A DNA stretch of 64,000 nucleotides from Gammaproteobacteria bacterium. GTDB lineage: Bacteria > Pseudomonadota > Gammaproteobacteria > Pseudomonadales > Azotimanducaceae. The notes beneath the pieces were generated by a model. The model saw only the letters and a list, made by a program, of their open reading frames with translations, ran no database searches and had not been told where the DNA came from. Made by a program: the position numbers and the translations under genes. Positions 27,131 to 36,207 of this stretch are shown one piece after another (the first letter of the stretch is position 1; each line of letters opens with the position of its first letter). The stretch covers positions 186,001 through 250,000 of the forward strand of contig JAJFJZ010000012.1 in assembly GCA_021773565.1 (NCBI GenBank), given 5' to 3'.

Positions 27131-28275
27131 TTGCATTTTCCATCTTCAAGTATTTTCCCTTTGGTGGAATTCAACGGGATTTTGAACGTATGGCGCAATT
27201 GTGTGTAGAACGCGGACATACGGTAAGGGTTTACTGTCTGGAATGGGAAGCACCGCCCATAGAGGCTTATGAAATTATAGTGGTCCCCGTAAGGGCGATC
27301 AGTAACCATGCCAGATATTCGCAATTTGCTGATTGGGTTGCGCGCGACCTGCATAAACGGCCGGTGGAGTTGCATATGGGTATGAACAAGATGCCCGGGC
27401 TTGATGCCTATTTTGCAGGAGACTCCTGCTTTGAGGACAAAACCCGAACGCAACGTCCCTGGTTGTACCGGCTCACACCCCGTTACAGGCTATTTTCGAA
27501 ATTTGAAAAGGCGGTATTTTCGACGCACGTCCGGACACGCATTTTGAGCATTTCGCAAATGCAGAAGGCCTTGTACCAGCAGTATCATTACACGCCGGAT
27601 TCGCGTTTTTATCCGCTGCCTCCTGGCATTAAGAGGGATCGAGTCGCTCCTGTTAACCGGGAGGAAATTCGCGATGAGCTGCGTCGGGAGCTGGGTATTG
27701 ATGCGCAAAAATTTCTTATGCTTTTTATAGGCTCCGGTTTTGTCAAAAAAGGGCTCGATCGTGCGATAAAAGGCTTACACGCCCTGCCTGAAAAAGTACG
27801 CGATAATACGCTTTTACTTGTGTTGGGCGCCGATAAGGGGGATAAGTTTGAGCGTATGGCCAGACGTTTAAAACTTGATAGACAGGTACGTCTGTTGGGT
27901 GGACGAAATGATGCTCCCCGATTTTTGTTCTCTGCTGATTGTTTTGTTTTGCCGGCTTATGATGAAAATACCGGGGGCGTCATCGTAGAGGCAATGGTCG
28001 CGCAGCTTCCTGCGCTTGTTAGTGCAAATTGTGGTTATGCCAGTTATGTGCGGGAGGCAGGGGCAGGCCTTGTCGCAGCAGATCCCTTCGACCAGGAGGA
28101 TTTTAATGCCAAACTGCTGAAAATCCTGACATCGGAGGAAAGGTCTGCGTGGATGGAGAATGGGCGAAAATTTTCGCAACGAGAAGACATTTACGAAATG
28201 ATTCCCAGAGCGGTTAATTACCTGGAGTCTTTTGCTGAAGAGTTGGCTTCTGCCAACAGGGAAGAAACGCGGTGA
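27124..28275 (+). CDS. waaG: LPS core glycosyltransferase WaaG
   Basis: WaaG adds the first hexose of the outer core onto heptose II; in Pseudomonas this is a galactosamine. The 383-residue GT4 protein begins LIAFSIFKYFPFGGIQRDFERMA, with GxxxRD at the N-domain loop. The C-domain has IGSGFVKKGLDRAI and PAYDENTGGVIVEAMVAQLP, the E-x7-E nucleotide-sugar motif. The sugar donor cannot be read. It shares a GTGA overlap with waaP. Confidence 0.93.
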   Translation: MLIAFSIFKYFPFGGIQRDFERMAQLCVERGHTVRVYCLEWEAPPIEAYEIIVVPVRAISNHARYSQFADWVARDLHKRPVELHMGMNKMPGLDAYFAGDSCFEDKTRTQRPWLYRLTPRYRLFSKFEKAVFSTHVRTRILSISQMQKALYQQYHYTPDSRFYPLPPGIKRDRVAPVNREEIRDELRRELGIDAQKFLMLFIGSGFVKKGLDRAIKGLHALPEKVRDNTLLLVLGADKGDKFERMARRLKLDRQVRLLGGRNDAPRFLFSADCFVLPAYDENTGGVIVEAMVAQLPALVSANCGYASYVREAGAGLVAADPFDQEDFNAKLLKILTSEERSAWMENGRKFSQREDIYEMIPRAVNYLESFAEELASANREETR

Positions 28276-29066
28276 GTCAATTGTATCTGCGAGAAGACCT
28301 GAAAGCCGAATGGCGTACAGAGGATGTCTTCGAAAGTGTGCGTAAGCTACAGGGTGAAGTCTACCGCGCAGTAAAAAACAGGCGCACTTTGCGTGTGGAG
28401 ATAAACAAACGAACCTACTTCGCAAAAATTCATGGCGCCGTTGGTTGGAGTGAAATTCTTAAAAATGTGATTACCCTGCGATTGCCGGTGTTGGGCGCTA
28501 CAAACGAGTATCGGGCCAGTCAGTTGTTAAAGAAGGCAGGGGTCAGAGTACCGGAGGTGGCTGCATTTGGAATAAAAGGCATAAGTCCGGCTTCCAGAGA
28601 GTCTTTCATACTTACCGATGCGGTAGAACCTTCGATAAGCCTGGAAGATTACTGTGCGGACTGGGGTACCAATAAACCTTCTGCAGAGATCAAAAATAGA
28701 CTGATCGATCAGGTCGCGAAAATGACCCGTCAATTGCATGATCTTGGGCTTAATCACAGGGATTTGTATATCTGCCATTTTTTGCTGGATGCTAACCGTT
28801 TGCAGCAGGATAAACACGAACTCACCATGATCGACCTGCATCGTGCACAAAAGCGCAAACGAGTCCCCAGAAGGTGGTTGGTTAAGGATTTGGGATCGCT
28901 GTTGTTTTCCTGTATGGACCTTGGTTTTCAACGAAGGGACTGGCTGCGGTTTATTAAGGTTTACTCCGGTATTCCCCTGCGTGAAAGCCTGCCTGAGCAC
29001 CATTCTGGTTTCTGGCGGGATGTAGAGTTACGCGCACAGAATTTGTATAAAGAAACCCTGCCGTGA
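28272..29066 (+). CDS. waaP: LPS core heptose(I) kinase WaaP
   Basis: WaaP phosphorylates heptose I of the core and is essential in P. aeruginosa. The 264-residue protein shows a kinase-like fold: VEINKRTYFAKIH with the ATP lysine, then HDLGLNHRDLYICHFLLD (HRD, catalytic Asp near residue 163) and MIDLHRAQ in place of DFG, as expected for this family. It starts at GTG overlapping the waaG stop and in turn overlaps the next kinase gene through GTGA. Confidence 0.93.
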   Translation: MSQLYLREDLKAEWRTEDVFESVRKLQGEVYRAVKNRRTLRVEINKRTYFAKIHGAVGWSEILKNVITLRLPVLGATNEYRASQLLKKAGVRVPEVAAFGIKGISPASRESFILTDAVEPSISLEDYCADWGTNKPSAEIKNRLIDQVAKMTRQLHDLGLNHRDLYICHFLLDANRLQQDKHELTMIDLHRAQKRKRVPRRWLVKDLGSLLFSCMDLGFQRRDWLRFIKVYSGIPLRESLPEHHSGFWRDVELRAQNLYKETLP

Positions 29067-30529
29067 TCTACCAGCAGGCAGACGATCTCATTCGTGCTTC
29101 CCAGGGTGTTCACGGGATGGATGACATCCTGCCTTTTGATCTATGCCTGCAGTTGGATGGCAAACCTCAAATTCTGGGCTGTCTGGAAATATACCGTTTG
29201 TTGCCTGGGCGACGACTTACACTCCGGGCGCTTATGAATGGCCAGACTGTAGTAGTAAAGCTCTATATTGGCAAAGGTTATGAACGTTACTGGAAACGGG
29301 AACTGTCAGGATTAAGGGTTTTGTCTGAAACCAAATTGCCTACACCCCGGTTATTGGGTCATGAGAGCGACCCTTCGAATGGGCTGAGTTTCCTGATTCT
29401 GGAATACCTGCCGCCCGACCCCATCGAGCAGCAGTCTACACCTGCGCACAAGGTAGTGAAATTATCTCCCGTGCTCGCACAGATGCACAAAGCGGGGGTA
29501 ACGCAGAAGGATATGCATTTGAATAATTTTTTGTTTGCCGCCAGGGGAATCTTTTTGATTGATGGTGACGCAATTGCAAAGCATGCAGCGCTGTCCTACA
29601 GGACGGTTACTGACAATTTGGCAGCACTTGTGGCACAGGTTAATTTTGCCGATGCTAGTCTGGGTAAAAAGTGTTTGTCTGCCTATCTGGCAGAATGTGG
29701 TACTGACCTATCAATCGATGAAGAGGTTTTGCATAAAAGAGTGCGCCAAAAACGCCAAAAACGCCTCGATGGGTTACTTGGGAAAGCACAGCGTAATTGC
29801 ACTGACTACTATTGCACTTCCGGGTTCAGGCACTTTTTTATCTGTGAAAGACAAAGTTTTGATACGCGAATGCAAAGTTTACTGACCGACCTTGACGGCT
29901 GGGTAGAGCGTGGTGAGCGACTAAAAAGTGGCAATACCTGCACCGTTTCACGAGTGAGAATTGACGACCGATCCTACGTAATAAAGCGCTACAACATAAA
30001 GTCTGTGGGGCATGCTTTGAATCGTGCCCTGCGTACTACACGGGCGCGGGTAAGCTGGCTAAACAGCCGGATTCTCGGATTTTACAGGATACCATCCGCT
30101 CGGATCAGGGCTCTGTACGAAGTACGCCTGGGTCCTTTCAGGCGCAAGGCGTATCTCATAATGGACGACCTGGACGGTGAACTATTGTCAGAACAACAAC
30201 AACCGCTCTCGAGGGAAATCAAATCCTCGATCTATAGCACTTTTCAAAAACTCCTGGATGCCGGGCTGGTACATGGAGATACCAAAGCGAGTAATTTCAT
30301 CATGCTCAAACCCGACACCGTTTCTACAGAGCTACGGCTGGCGGTAATTGATCTTGACGTACTGAAACGATTCGTTCCGGGAGCCGGCATGACCAGCGAC
30401 CGGCGCTTTATTGACGCTTTTGAAAAAGACGTTCTGCGCTTTTTGAAAAATTTTGATGCGGATTCGGAACTCACCGATCAGCTTTCCATTGAGGCGCTTT
30501 CTGTTACTCGGCCTGACTGCTCGGTATAG
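29063..30529 (+). CDS. Two-domain LPS (WaaP/InaA-type) kinase
   Basis: The 488-residue protein looks like two kinase-like domains in tandem. Domain 1 has VVVKLYIGKGYERYWKREL (ATP lysine and Glu) and TQKDMHLNNFLF followed by LIDGDAI (catalytic Asp near residue 149). Domain 2 has YVIKRYNIK and LVHGDTKASNFIML followed by VIDLDVL (catalytic Asp near 405). Both keep Lys and Asp residues needed for catalysis. In P. aeruginosa several WaaP-type kinases (PA5006-PA5008) follow waaP and decorate the heptoses; this gene takes that place. Which phosphates it adds is unknown. It starts at GTG within the waaP stop. Confidence 0.85.
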   Translation: MIYQQADDLIRASQGVHGMDDILPFDLCLQLDGKPQILGCLEIYRLLPGRRLTLRALMNGQTVVVKLYIGKGYERYWKRELSGLRVLSETKLPTPRLLGHESDPSNGLSFLILEYLPPDPIEQQSTPAHKVVKLSPVLAQMHKAGVTQKDMHLNNFLFAARGIFLIDGDAIAKHAALSYRTVTDNLAALVAQVNFADASLGKKCLSAYLAECGTDLSIDEEVLHKRVRQKRQKRLDGLLGKAQRNCTDYYCTSGFRHFFICERQSFDTRMQSLLTDLDGWVERGERLKSGNTCTVSRVRIDDRSYVIKRYNIKSVGHALNRALRTTRARVSWLNSRILGFYRIPSARIRALYEVRLGPFRRKAYLIMDDLDGELLSEQQQPLSREIKSSIYSTFQKLLDAGLVHGDTKASNFIMLKPDTVSTELRLAVIDLDVLKRFVPGAGMTSDRRFIDAFEKDVLRFLKNFDADSELTDQLSIEALSVTRPDCSV

Positions 30530-30537
30530 TACGCAGC

Positions 30538-32292
30538 ATGATAATTCTTGGCCTTTCCGGTGCCTTAAACCACGATGCCTCTGCGGCCCTGCTTGTTGAC
30601 GGCGAGACCGTCGCCGCTGCAGAAGAAGAACGTTTTGTACGTGATAAACATGCCAAAAACCGGATGCCGGTCGAGTCTGCCCGCTATTGCCTGAAGGAAG
30701 CGGGTATACACGCCCGTGAGGTAGATGTTGTTGCATTCCCGTATGCGCCTATCAGTCTGTTTTCGCGGGCACGATGGCACTACGCCCGACGATACTGGTA
30801 TGCACCCGACAGGGCACTGGATGCCCTGTTTAATGGCAATCGCCGCTTTCGTCGGAATAGAAAACGCGTGCTGGCAGCCGGTGCTGAGATAGGAATAAAT
30901 TGGCAGCGTACGGAATTTGTACCGGTTGAACACCATCTGGCGCATGCCAGCAGCGCTTACCACCTGAGCGGGTTTAAGGCTAAAACTGCGATTATGGGAG
31001 TGGATGGAAAGGGAGAATATGCCAGTACTTTTTTTGGTTATGGTGAAAACGGGACTATCCACCGGATTAAGGAATTTTATGATCCGGATTCGCTGAGTGG
31101 CATTTACGGTGCGATTACGGAATTTCTTGGTTTTGAAATGCTTGATGGCGAATATAAGGTAATGGGCATGGCGCCCTATGGAGATGCCTCGCGGTACGAC
31201 TTTTCCCGCCTTATCCAAATGCGACAATCAGGTAAAAGTTTCAGTGTGGATACTCGCCTGGCTAACACAGTGGGATTACGTCGTTACAAGGAGTCCGGAC
31301 GTGGATTTTATTTCAGTCGCAAGCTTATAGAATGGTTAGGTCCCAGAAGGTCTGGTGATTTTGCTGATGAACCCTACATTCACTACGCAGCATGCATGCA
31401 GGCCCTGTTTGAAGAAGTATGCTTAAAGCTCATGGATGCACACCTTGGGGAAATTCTGGACGACACGGGTCTGTTAGCGTTTGCGGGAGGAGGAGCACTG
31501 AATGTCAAGTTGAACCAGCGCATTCTGGCCAGAACCAACGTGAAAGAACTGTTTGTGCAACCCGCCTCCGGAGACTCTGGTACATCTCTTGGGGCCGCTA
31601 CCTATGTTGCAAATGCACGCGGGGATAATGTTAAGCCCATGCAACATGCCTATCTGGGTCCGTCGTTTGATAACAAAATGTGTGAGGAGGCATTGAAAGC
31701 GCGAAGTGAGCCCGTGCACTGGGAAAAAATGCAGGACGTACCGCTTGAAACCGCCAGGCTTCTCGCTGCGGGTAATCCGGTGGCGTGGTTTCAGGGACGT
31801 ATGGAATTTGGTCCCAGAGCGCTCGGCGCCAGAAGTATACTTGGTTGTCCCAGTATCAGCGGAGTGGCTGATCGGATTAATGAACAAATAAAATTTCGCG
31901 AACGTTGGCGTCCATTCTGCCCAAGCATTCAGGACACAATAGCAGCCGAAATTATTCAAACGGATCATCCAGCGCCATTCATGACGATTACCTTTAACGT
32001 AGCCGAAGACTGGAAAGCCCGTATACCCGAGGTAGTGCATGAGGATGGTACATCGCGCGTGCAGATTGTGGAGCAGGCCAGCAATCCCAGGTACTACGCC
32101 TTGCTGGGCGAGATGGATGCCTTAACCGGAAACGCAGTGGTGTTGAATACGTCCCTCAACAGGCGTGGCGAAGCAGTTGTTTGTACGCCTGAAGATGCCC
32201 TGAATATGTTTTTTGGTTCAGATCTTGAGTTTCTTGTGCTGGAAGACTGGCTGGTAACCAAACCCCTTGTCGACGCTGATGAACCATCCTGA
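30538..32292 (+). CDS. Carbamoyltransferase, NodU/CmcH family (WapO-like)
   Basis: This 584-residue enzyme has the two-domain NodU/CmcH arrangement: an N-terminal domain with LGLSGALNHDASAALL and VEHHLAHASSAYHLSGF (metal/adenylate site, near residue 131), GEYKVMGMAPYG, and a C-terminal domain with WFQGRMEFGPRALGARSILG. In P. aeruginosa the homologue in the same position, WapO, carbamoylates heptose II of the core. The same job is inferred here from family and place. It overlaps the O-antigen ligase gene by 14 bases. Confidence 0.9.
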   Translation: MIILGLSGALNHDASAALLVDGETVAAAEEERFVRDKHAKNRMPVESARYCLKEAGIHAREVDVVAFPYAPISLFSRARWHYARRYWYAPDRALDALFNGNRRFRRNRKRVLAAGAEIGINWQRTEFVPVEHHLAHASSAYHLSGFKAKTAIMGVDGKGEYASTFFGYGENGTIHRIKEFYDPDSLSGIYGAITEFLGFEMLDGEYKVMGMAPYGDASRYDFSRLIQMRQSGKSFSVDTRLANTVGLRRYKESGRGFYFSRKLIEWLGPRRSGDFADEPYIHYAACMQALFEEVCLKLMDAHLGEILDDTGLLAFAGGGALNVKLNQRILARTNVKELFVQPASGDSGTSLGAATYVANARGDNVKPMQHAYLGPSFDNKMCEEALKARSEPVHWEKMQDVPLETARLLAAGNPVAWFQGRMEFGPRALGARSILGCPSISGVADRINEQIKFRERWRPFCPSIQDTIAAEIIQTDHPAPFMTITFNVAEDWKARIPEVVHEDGTSRVQIVEQASNPRYYALLGEMDALTGNAVVLNTSLNRRGEAVVCTPEDALNMFFGSDLEFLVLEDWLVTKPLVDADEPS

Positions 32293-33526
32293 ATCCATCG
32301 GGTATAGAGCCCGACACTTTATTGAACTTAACGGTGTTTTGCATAGCTACGCACTGGCCGGCTGGTTGCTGTTTCTGGTTTCTCCCTACCTGCTTGATAG
32401 TTTTGGCAAGGTGGGCATGGTTTTCTACTTTGCCTGTGCCTTGCCCTGGCTATTGCTTCTGCCCAGAATAAAAGCGAGTTGGAAAGCACAGGCACCACTT
32501 AACCTGTATTGGCTGGTATTTTGTATTTACCTGTGGGCTAGCAGCCTGTGGGCTGAAAATGTAGTCGCCAGTGAGGTCTTTCGCGGGTTTCGCTATTTGT
32601 TGTTTGTTCTGTGTTATCTGAGTCTTAGCCAGTACCTGATAGAAAGGTATTCATGGCTTTTACCCATTGCTGTCAAACTCCTGGTAGGTGTTACTGCGCT
32701 CCATGCACTATATAGCCTGATTCATCTGGAGGACTTACTCACTTCTCTGGGCCGCATGCAGGGTGCTGGCGCTGTCTGGAATGAACTGGTGGCAGGTAAC
32801 GCCTACGCCTTGGCAATTGTAGCGGTGGTGCACTATTTAAGTCCTGGCCCAACACATTCACAAATGATGCAAACCAAACAAAAGCTGGGCTGTGTAGTAT
32901 TGCTTGCATGTTTGCTGGTTGCCCTGTATTTGACCGGAAGTAGAAGTTCGGCACTCTCGGCAATGTTGATTATTGTGGCCATGTTATATGTACGCAAACA
33001 GGCAGCACAGCGTTTGCAATACAGAATTTTTGTGGTGCTGCTGGTGGGTGTGGTTTTGTTAGTGGTCGCGCTATTTATGCCCGAATATTTTGCGGTGTTG
33101 TTTGAGCGTGGACTTTCCTTTCGGCCTGATATCTGGACTTATGTAATTGAGGAAACTGCCCCGCACTGGCTTTTCGGTCAGGGCTATTATAGTGAGGCAG
33201 ATATTCCTATCCGCGGAGATTCAGTCTCGGTAGGACATGCGCATAGTCTGTACCTGTCTGTATACCGCTTTGCCGGATTGTTGGGAGTTGTCGCGCTGCT
33301 TGTACTCCTGGCTCTGACACTTGCCAGAAAATTTAGCGGTAATGATGCCTGGAAGTATGATGTTACTTTCTGGATTTTTATGTTTGTGCTTATTGTATGT
33401 TCGGTAAATGGCCGCTTTCCGATCGACCGTCCCGGGTGGATATGGCTGATATTATGGATACCACTGTCCTTTGTACTATTCGATCCTCCAGCCGAGAACC
33501 AGACTAGCGAAAACCGTGTTGGCTAG
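32279..33526 (+). CDS. O-antigen ligase/Wzy_C family membrane protein
   Basis: The start at 32279 (MNHPES) is preferred over a TTG at 32267. The 415-residue protein has about ten membrane segments. YLTGSRSSALSAMLI and a large periplasmic loop with GHAHSLYLSVYRFAGLLG are typical of the WaaL/Wzy_C family; the loop His and the Arg of TGSRS are conserved positions. Placement after WaaP and the carbamoyltransferase suggests it joins O-polysaccharide to core, though Wzy-type polymerases look alike. Its stop interlocks with that of the convergent gene in CTAG (33523-33526). Confidence 0.85.
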   Translation: MNHPESIGYRARHFIELNGVLHSYALAGWLLFLVSPYLLDSFGKVGMVFYFACALPWLLLLPRIKASWKAQAPLNLYWLVFCIYLWASSLWAENVVASEVFRGFRYLLFVLCYLSLSQYLIERYSWLLPIAVKLLVGVTALHALYSLIHLEDLLTSLGRMQGAGAVWNELVAGNAYALAIVAVVHYLSPGPTHSQMMQTKQKLGCVVLLACLLVALYLTGSRSSALSAMLIIVAMLYVRKQAAQRLQYRIFVVLLVGVVLLVVALFMPEYFAVLFERGLSFRPDIWTYVIEETAPHWLFGQGYYSEADIPIRGDSVSVGHAHSLYLSVYRFAGLLGVVALLVLLALTLARKFSGNDAWKYDVTFWIFMFVLIVCSVNGRFPIDRPGWIWLILWIPLSFVLFDPPAENQTSENRVG

Positions 33527-34440
33527 TGTATTGCGCTGGCAAGATCCAATGCGTTCCTAAACGAAATTTTTGGGAGTATTGTGTCAGGCAGGCGGCTGTT
33601 TTCGGATAGGTTGTAAACCCGAAAGAGATGGCTGGCTGACATTGCCCCGGCAATATTAAATGCCGGTTCTATATGTCTCAGGTAGTCACGGTCAAGATGG
33701 GTCGATGTTGCGGAACTGCCCTGCTCATAAAAACGCGCGGGAATGTTACCTTCGCTTAAATCCATTCCCAGAATAAAGACATTTCGAACCCCCATATACC
33801 AGCACAGCTGCAATGGAAGGTGTGTAACAGTGTGAGCGCTAAACAATCCTTTTACGGGGTTGAGCGAGAACCCGATACGGCCGTCCTGGCTTATCAGTTC
33901 CTCATCTTTTTCTGCAAGCCGGGATATATCAGCCGGTTCCATGGCCTTTTGGCCATAGTGTCTGAAATGGGTTTGTATCACACTGACCTTTCTGCCTTCC
34001 AGTACGTTTGCACCCAACTGGCATATTCTGCTGAGGACGGCAGGTGTGAACAGGCAGTGTGTATCACTAGCAATAGTTTCCTGAACGATGCCCCAGCGCT
34101 CACTAACAAAGCCGGCATCGCAAATCACCGCATAATCCGGGTTGAAATCGCCAGAGCTGAACTTGAGAAAGGAGCCATTAACGCAAAATGTAAGGTGTTG
34201 CTTAAGAGGAGAGATATCCAGCTTGTTTACCGAGGGGCCGGATGCAACAACAAATGCCGCCTTTCCCTCGTGTTTGCCTGCCAGATTAGTTAAAGGTATT
34301 GCCGTAGTAACAAGCTTGTCCTTCCACATTACCGCGCCGGGATCACCTGTGGAATTGTGCCGCAGGGAGAAGTGCGGGTGTAACTCTGCCATATGTCGGT
34401 AAGCACGGCCCAACTTCAGTCGGCGAAGACGGTAGCGCAA
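33523..34440 (-). CDS. MptE/DUF115- or CST-I-like protein of the LPS region
   Basis: The 305-residue protein contains FVVASGPSVNKLDISPL near residue 60, followed by FCVNGSFLKF. This G-P-S loop then N-G pattern is shared by the DUF115/MptE family and CST-I-type sialyltransferases (nucleotide-binding). GVRNVFILGMDLS is a second shared strand. It may transfer or make a sugar modification of LPS, but donor and acceptor cannot be told. It starts at TTG with a CTGGA before it; an ATG at 34392 is an alternative that removes a basic leader. Confidence 0.6.
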   Translation of the reverse strand: MRYRLRRLKLGRAYRHMAELHPHFSLRHNSTGDPGAVMWKDKLVTTAIPLTNLAGKHEGKAAFVVASGPSVNKLDISPLKQHLTFCVNGSFLKFSSGDFNPDYAVICDAGFVSERWGIVQETIASDTHCLFTPAVLSRICQLGANVLEGRKVSVIQTHFRHYGQKAMEPADISRLAEKDEELISQDGRIGFSLNPVKGLFSAHTVTHLPLQLCWYMGVRNVFILGMDLSEGNIPARFYEQGSSATSTHLDRDYLRHIEPAFNIAGAMSASHLFRVYNLSENSRLPDTILPKISFRNALDLASAIH

Positions 34441-34471
34441 TTTTTCCAGTTTTAGTGACAGCCGCTTATGC

Positions 34472-35140
34472 TCAGGGTCGGTGATGTTTGGCGGGGTTGA
34501 GTAGTTTATCCCTTAAAATTCGTATCTGTTTTTCCAGCTTTCTGAGGGTTGAACGGCTTTTCATTTTGTAATGCCGGGCCTGCATTTTCAATTCTTCCAG
34601 ATCGTAAATTATGCTGGCTACGCGTGAATCCCAGGTAAGAATAAGGCAGCTCTCCTTTGGGTTTACATGCACGAGTTCTGCCTGGGGAAAATGCTTAAGT
34701 ATGATTTCCAGCCATTCCTCGGCAGGTAGTACCGTGCAATGTGCATTCTCGCCGTTGGGCAGGACCTCTGAAGCAAGGCGCGTGCAAATATTAAAAAACA
34801 CTTTATCTCCCAACGCGGCAATTTTGGCCAACAGCCCATCTACTTCTGTTCTGGGAATGTGTTCCAGGACATCCGTATTAATTACGAAATCAGCTTCGCT
34901 GGCTTTTAGTACGTCTATTCCGGGTATCGCGGGGTCAAACCGGGTAAAGCTGGCGGGGTCGTAGTGCAGATCGTCACATAATCTGCTGCGACCACATCCA
35001 TACTCCACAATGCTCTGTGGCTGTAACTCAACTATACAGGCTTGAATGGCGGCCCGGTGGGTCTTGGCAGAGCGGCCGTACTGGCTCTGTGCGTGGATGG
35101 TTTTGTACTGTTCGATAAGGTTTGAAGATGGGTTTGCCAT
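34472..35140 (-). CDS. Class I SAM-dependent methyltransferase with C-terminal coiled coil
   Basis: Start 35140 (MANPSSNL) is chosen over the in-frame 35245 because AGGTAG precedes it and the longer form would overlap lpxL. In the 222-residue protein SIVEYGCGRSRLC is motif I with the acidic strand end and G-x-G, and DFVINTDVLEHIP is motif II/post-motif of class I methyltransferases. After residue ~180 the chain becomes a charged amphipathic helix (LEELKMQARHYKMKSR...), a likely coiled coil. The target is probably a polysaccharide or lipid A component, by location only. Confidence 0.7.
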   Translation of the reverse strand: MANPSSNLIEQYKTIHAQSQYGRSAKTHRAAIQACIVELQPQSIVEYGCGRSRLCDDLHYDPASFTRFDPAIPGIDVLKASEADFVINTDVLEHIPRTEVDGLLAKIAALGDKVFFNICTRLASEVLPNGENAHCTVLPAEEWLEIILKHFPQAELVHVNPKESCLILTWDSRVASIIYDLEELKMQARHYKMKSRSTLRKLEKQIRILRDKLLNPAKHHRP

Positions 35141-35210
35141 GAAACTACCTGTTGGTTCCGGCGAAAGTGATTGGCATGATTTTATCCCATCAGGGCGGCG
35201 CTGCGAAGCA

Positions 35211-36137
35211 CTAGCGCGTACGCGAAGGTCGCGCAGCGGCGCCATACAGGCCTGACTCGCCTTCGGGGCGAGTTTTGAAACGACGATGTAGCCATAGATA
35301 CTGCTCAGGGTGTTTGCGGATTTCCCGTTCGATGATGGAGTTTATCTTTCTGGCATCCTCAGTTGTGTTTTCACCCGGATAGCCTTCTACTTTGGAAATA
35401 TTCAGAACCCATGTCTGGTTCCCGGGGTTTCGATAATGACTGAAAAACAGTACCGCGGAATCATTGAAATTGGCGAGCCGGGTGGTAGCTGTAATACTTG
35501 CGGCTTCGACACCAAAAAACGGCACAAACACCGAGTGTTTTCTTCCATAATCCTGGTCGGCTCCATACCAGATTGTTGCACCCTGCTTCAGACGACGAAG
35601 TATCTGACGGGTATCTTTTCGTTCGATTACCTGTTGGTAACTACGCTTGCGGCCCCTGGACATGATCAGTTCTATTTGCGGGTTTTTGTTTTTTCGGTAC
35701 ATTGCGTCCAGTTCGCAAACCGACGCCAGCAGTGCACCAGCTATGTCCAGTGTGGCAAAATGCGCCCCAACCAGTAACACACCATTTCCGGCCCGTTGCG
35801 CGCTTTCCAGTAGTTCAAGGCCGGTAATTTCCATACGATGGCTATATGCATTCACCGGACGTAACCAGGCCAGAGCTGTTTCGAGGGTACCAATTCCAGT
35901 GGAGATAAAAATCTCTCTCACCAGCTGGTCCTGTTCCGCGGCGGACAGCTCAGGAAAACACAGGCCGATGTTAGTGCGGGTAATCGATAGCCTGCTTCCT
36001 CCAAAACGATACGCAAGCGTCCCCAGTACTCGCCCGAGCCAGAACTGGATTTTAAGCGGCAGGCGGGTAACACACCAGGCCAGGGCAATGATTAGCCATC
36101 CTGGCCAGAATACCGGATGTAATTGCTTGTAGATCAT
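35211..36137 (-). CDS. Lipid A acyltransferase, LpxL/HtrB family
   Basis: The family transfers a secondary acyl chain to Kdo-lipid A at the inner membrane. The 308-residue protein has an N-terminal membrane segment (WPGWLIIALAWCVTRLP), GVLLVGAHFATLD with the H-x4-D catalytic pair, and WYGADQDYGRKHSVFVPFFG. I chose the ATG at 36137; 36185 is also open. The usual end is near RRFKTRPEGE; here some 14 further residues (SGLYGAAARPSRTR) run through a GC-rich inverted-repeat region, an odd C-terminus. It may be LpxL or LpxM; acyl specificity is unknown. Confidence 0.87.
   Translation of the reverse strand: MIYKQLHPVFWPGWLIIALAWCVTRLPLKIQFWLGRVLGTLAYRFGGSRLSITRTNIGLCFPELSAAEQDQLVREIFISTGIGTLETALAWLRPVNAYSHRMEITGLELLESAQRAGNGVLLVGAHFATLDIAGALLASVCELDAMYRKNKNPQIELIMSRGRKRSYQQVIERKDTRQILRRLKQGATIWYGADQDYGRKHSVFVPFFGVEAASITATTRLANFNDSAVLFFSHYRNPGNQTWVLNISKVEGYPGENTTEDARKINSIIEREIRKHPEQYLWLHRRFKTRPEGESGLYGAAARPSRTR
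35255..35276 (+). terminator. Hairpin with short T-run inside the 3' end of the lpxL-type gene, forward-strand oriented
   Basis: ACTCGCC and GGCGAGT form a seven-pair stem with loop TTCGG, followed by TTTT on the forward strand. It is antisense to the acyltransferase gene and may only be a result of the codons for RPEGES. If real it would stop forward transcripts that read through from the waa operon. Confidence 0.25.
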
Positions 36138-36207
36138 ATTGACGCTAAACGATTCGTATCTGTGTGATTGTAGCAAGTTGAGCATATGTGTGTGTTAACA
36201 TCGAAAT

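Noticed and set aside
30565-31227. Open frame of 220 residues antisense to the carbamoyltransferase
   Set aside because: Opposite a strongly conserved enzyme; no motif or ribosome-binding site.
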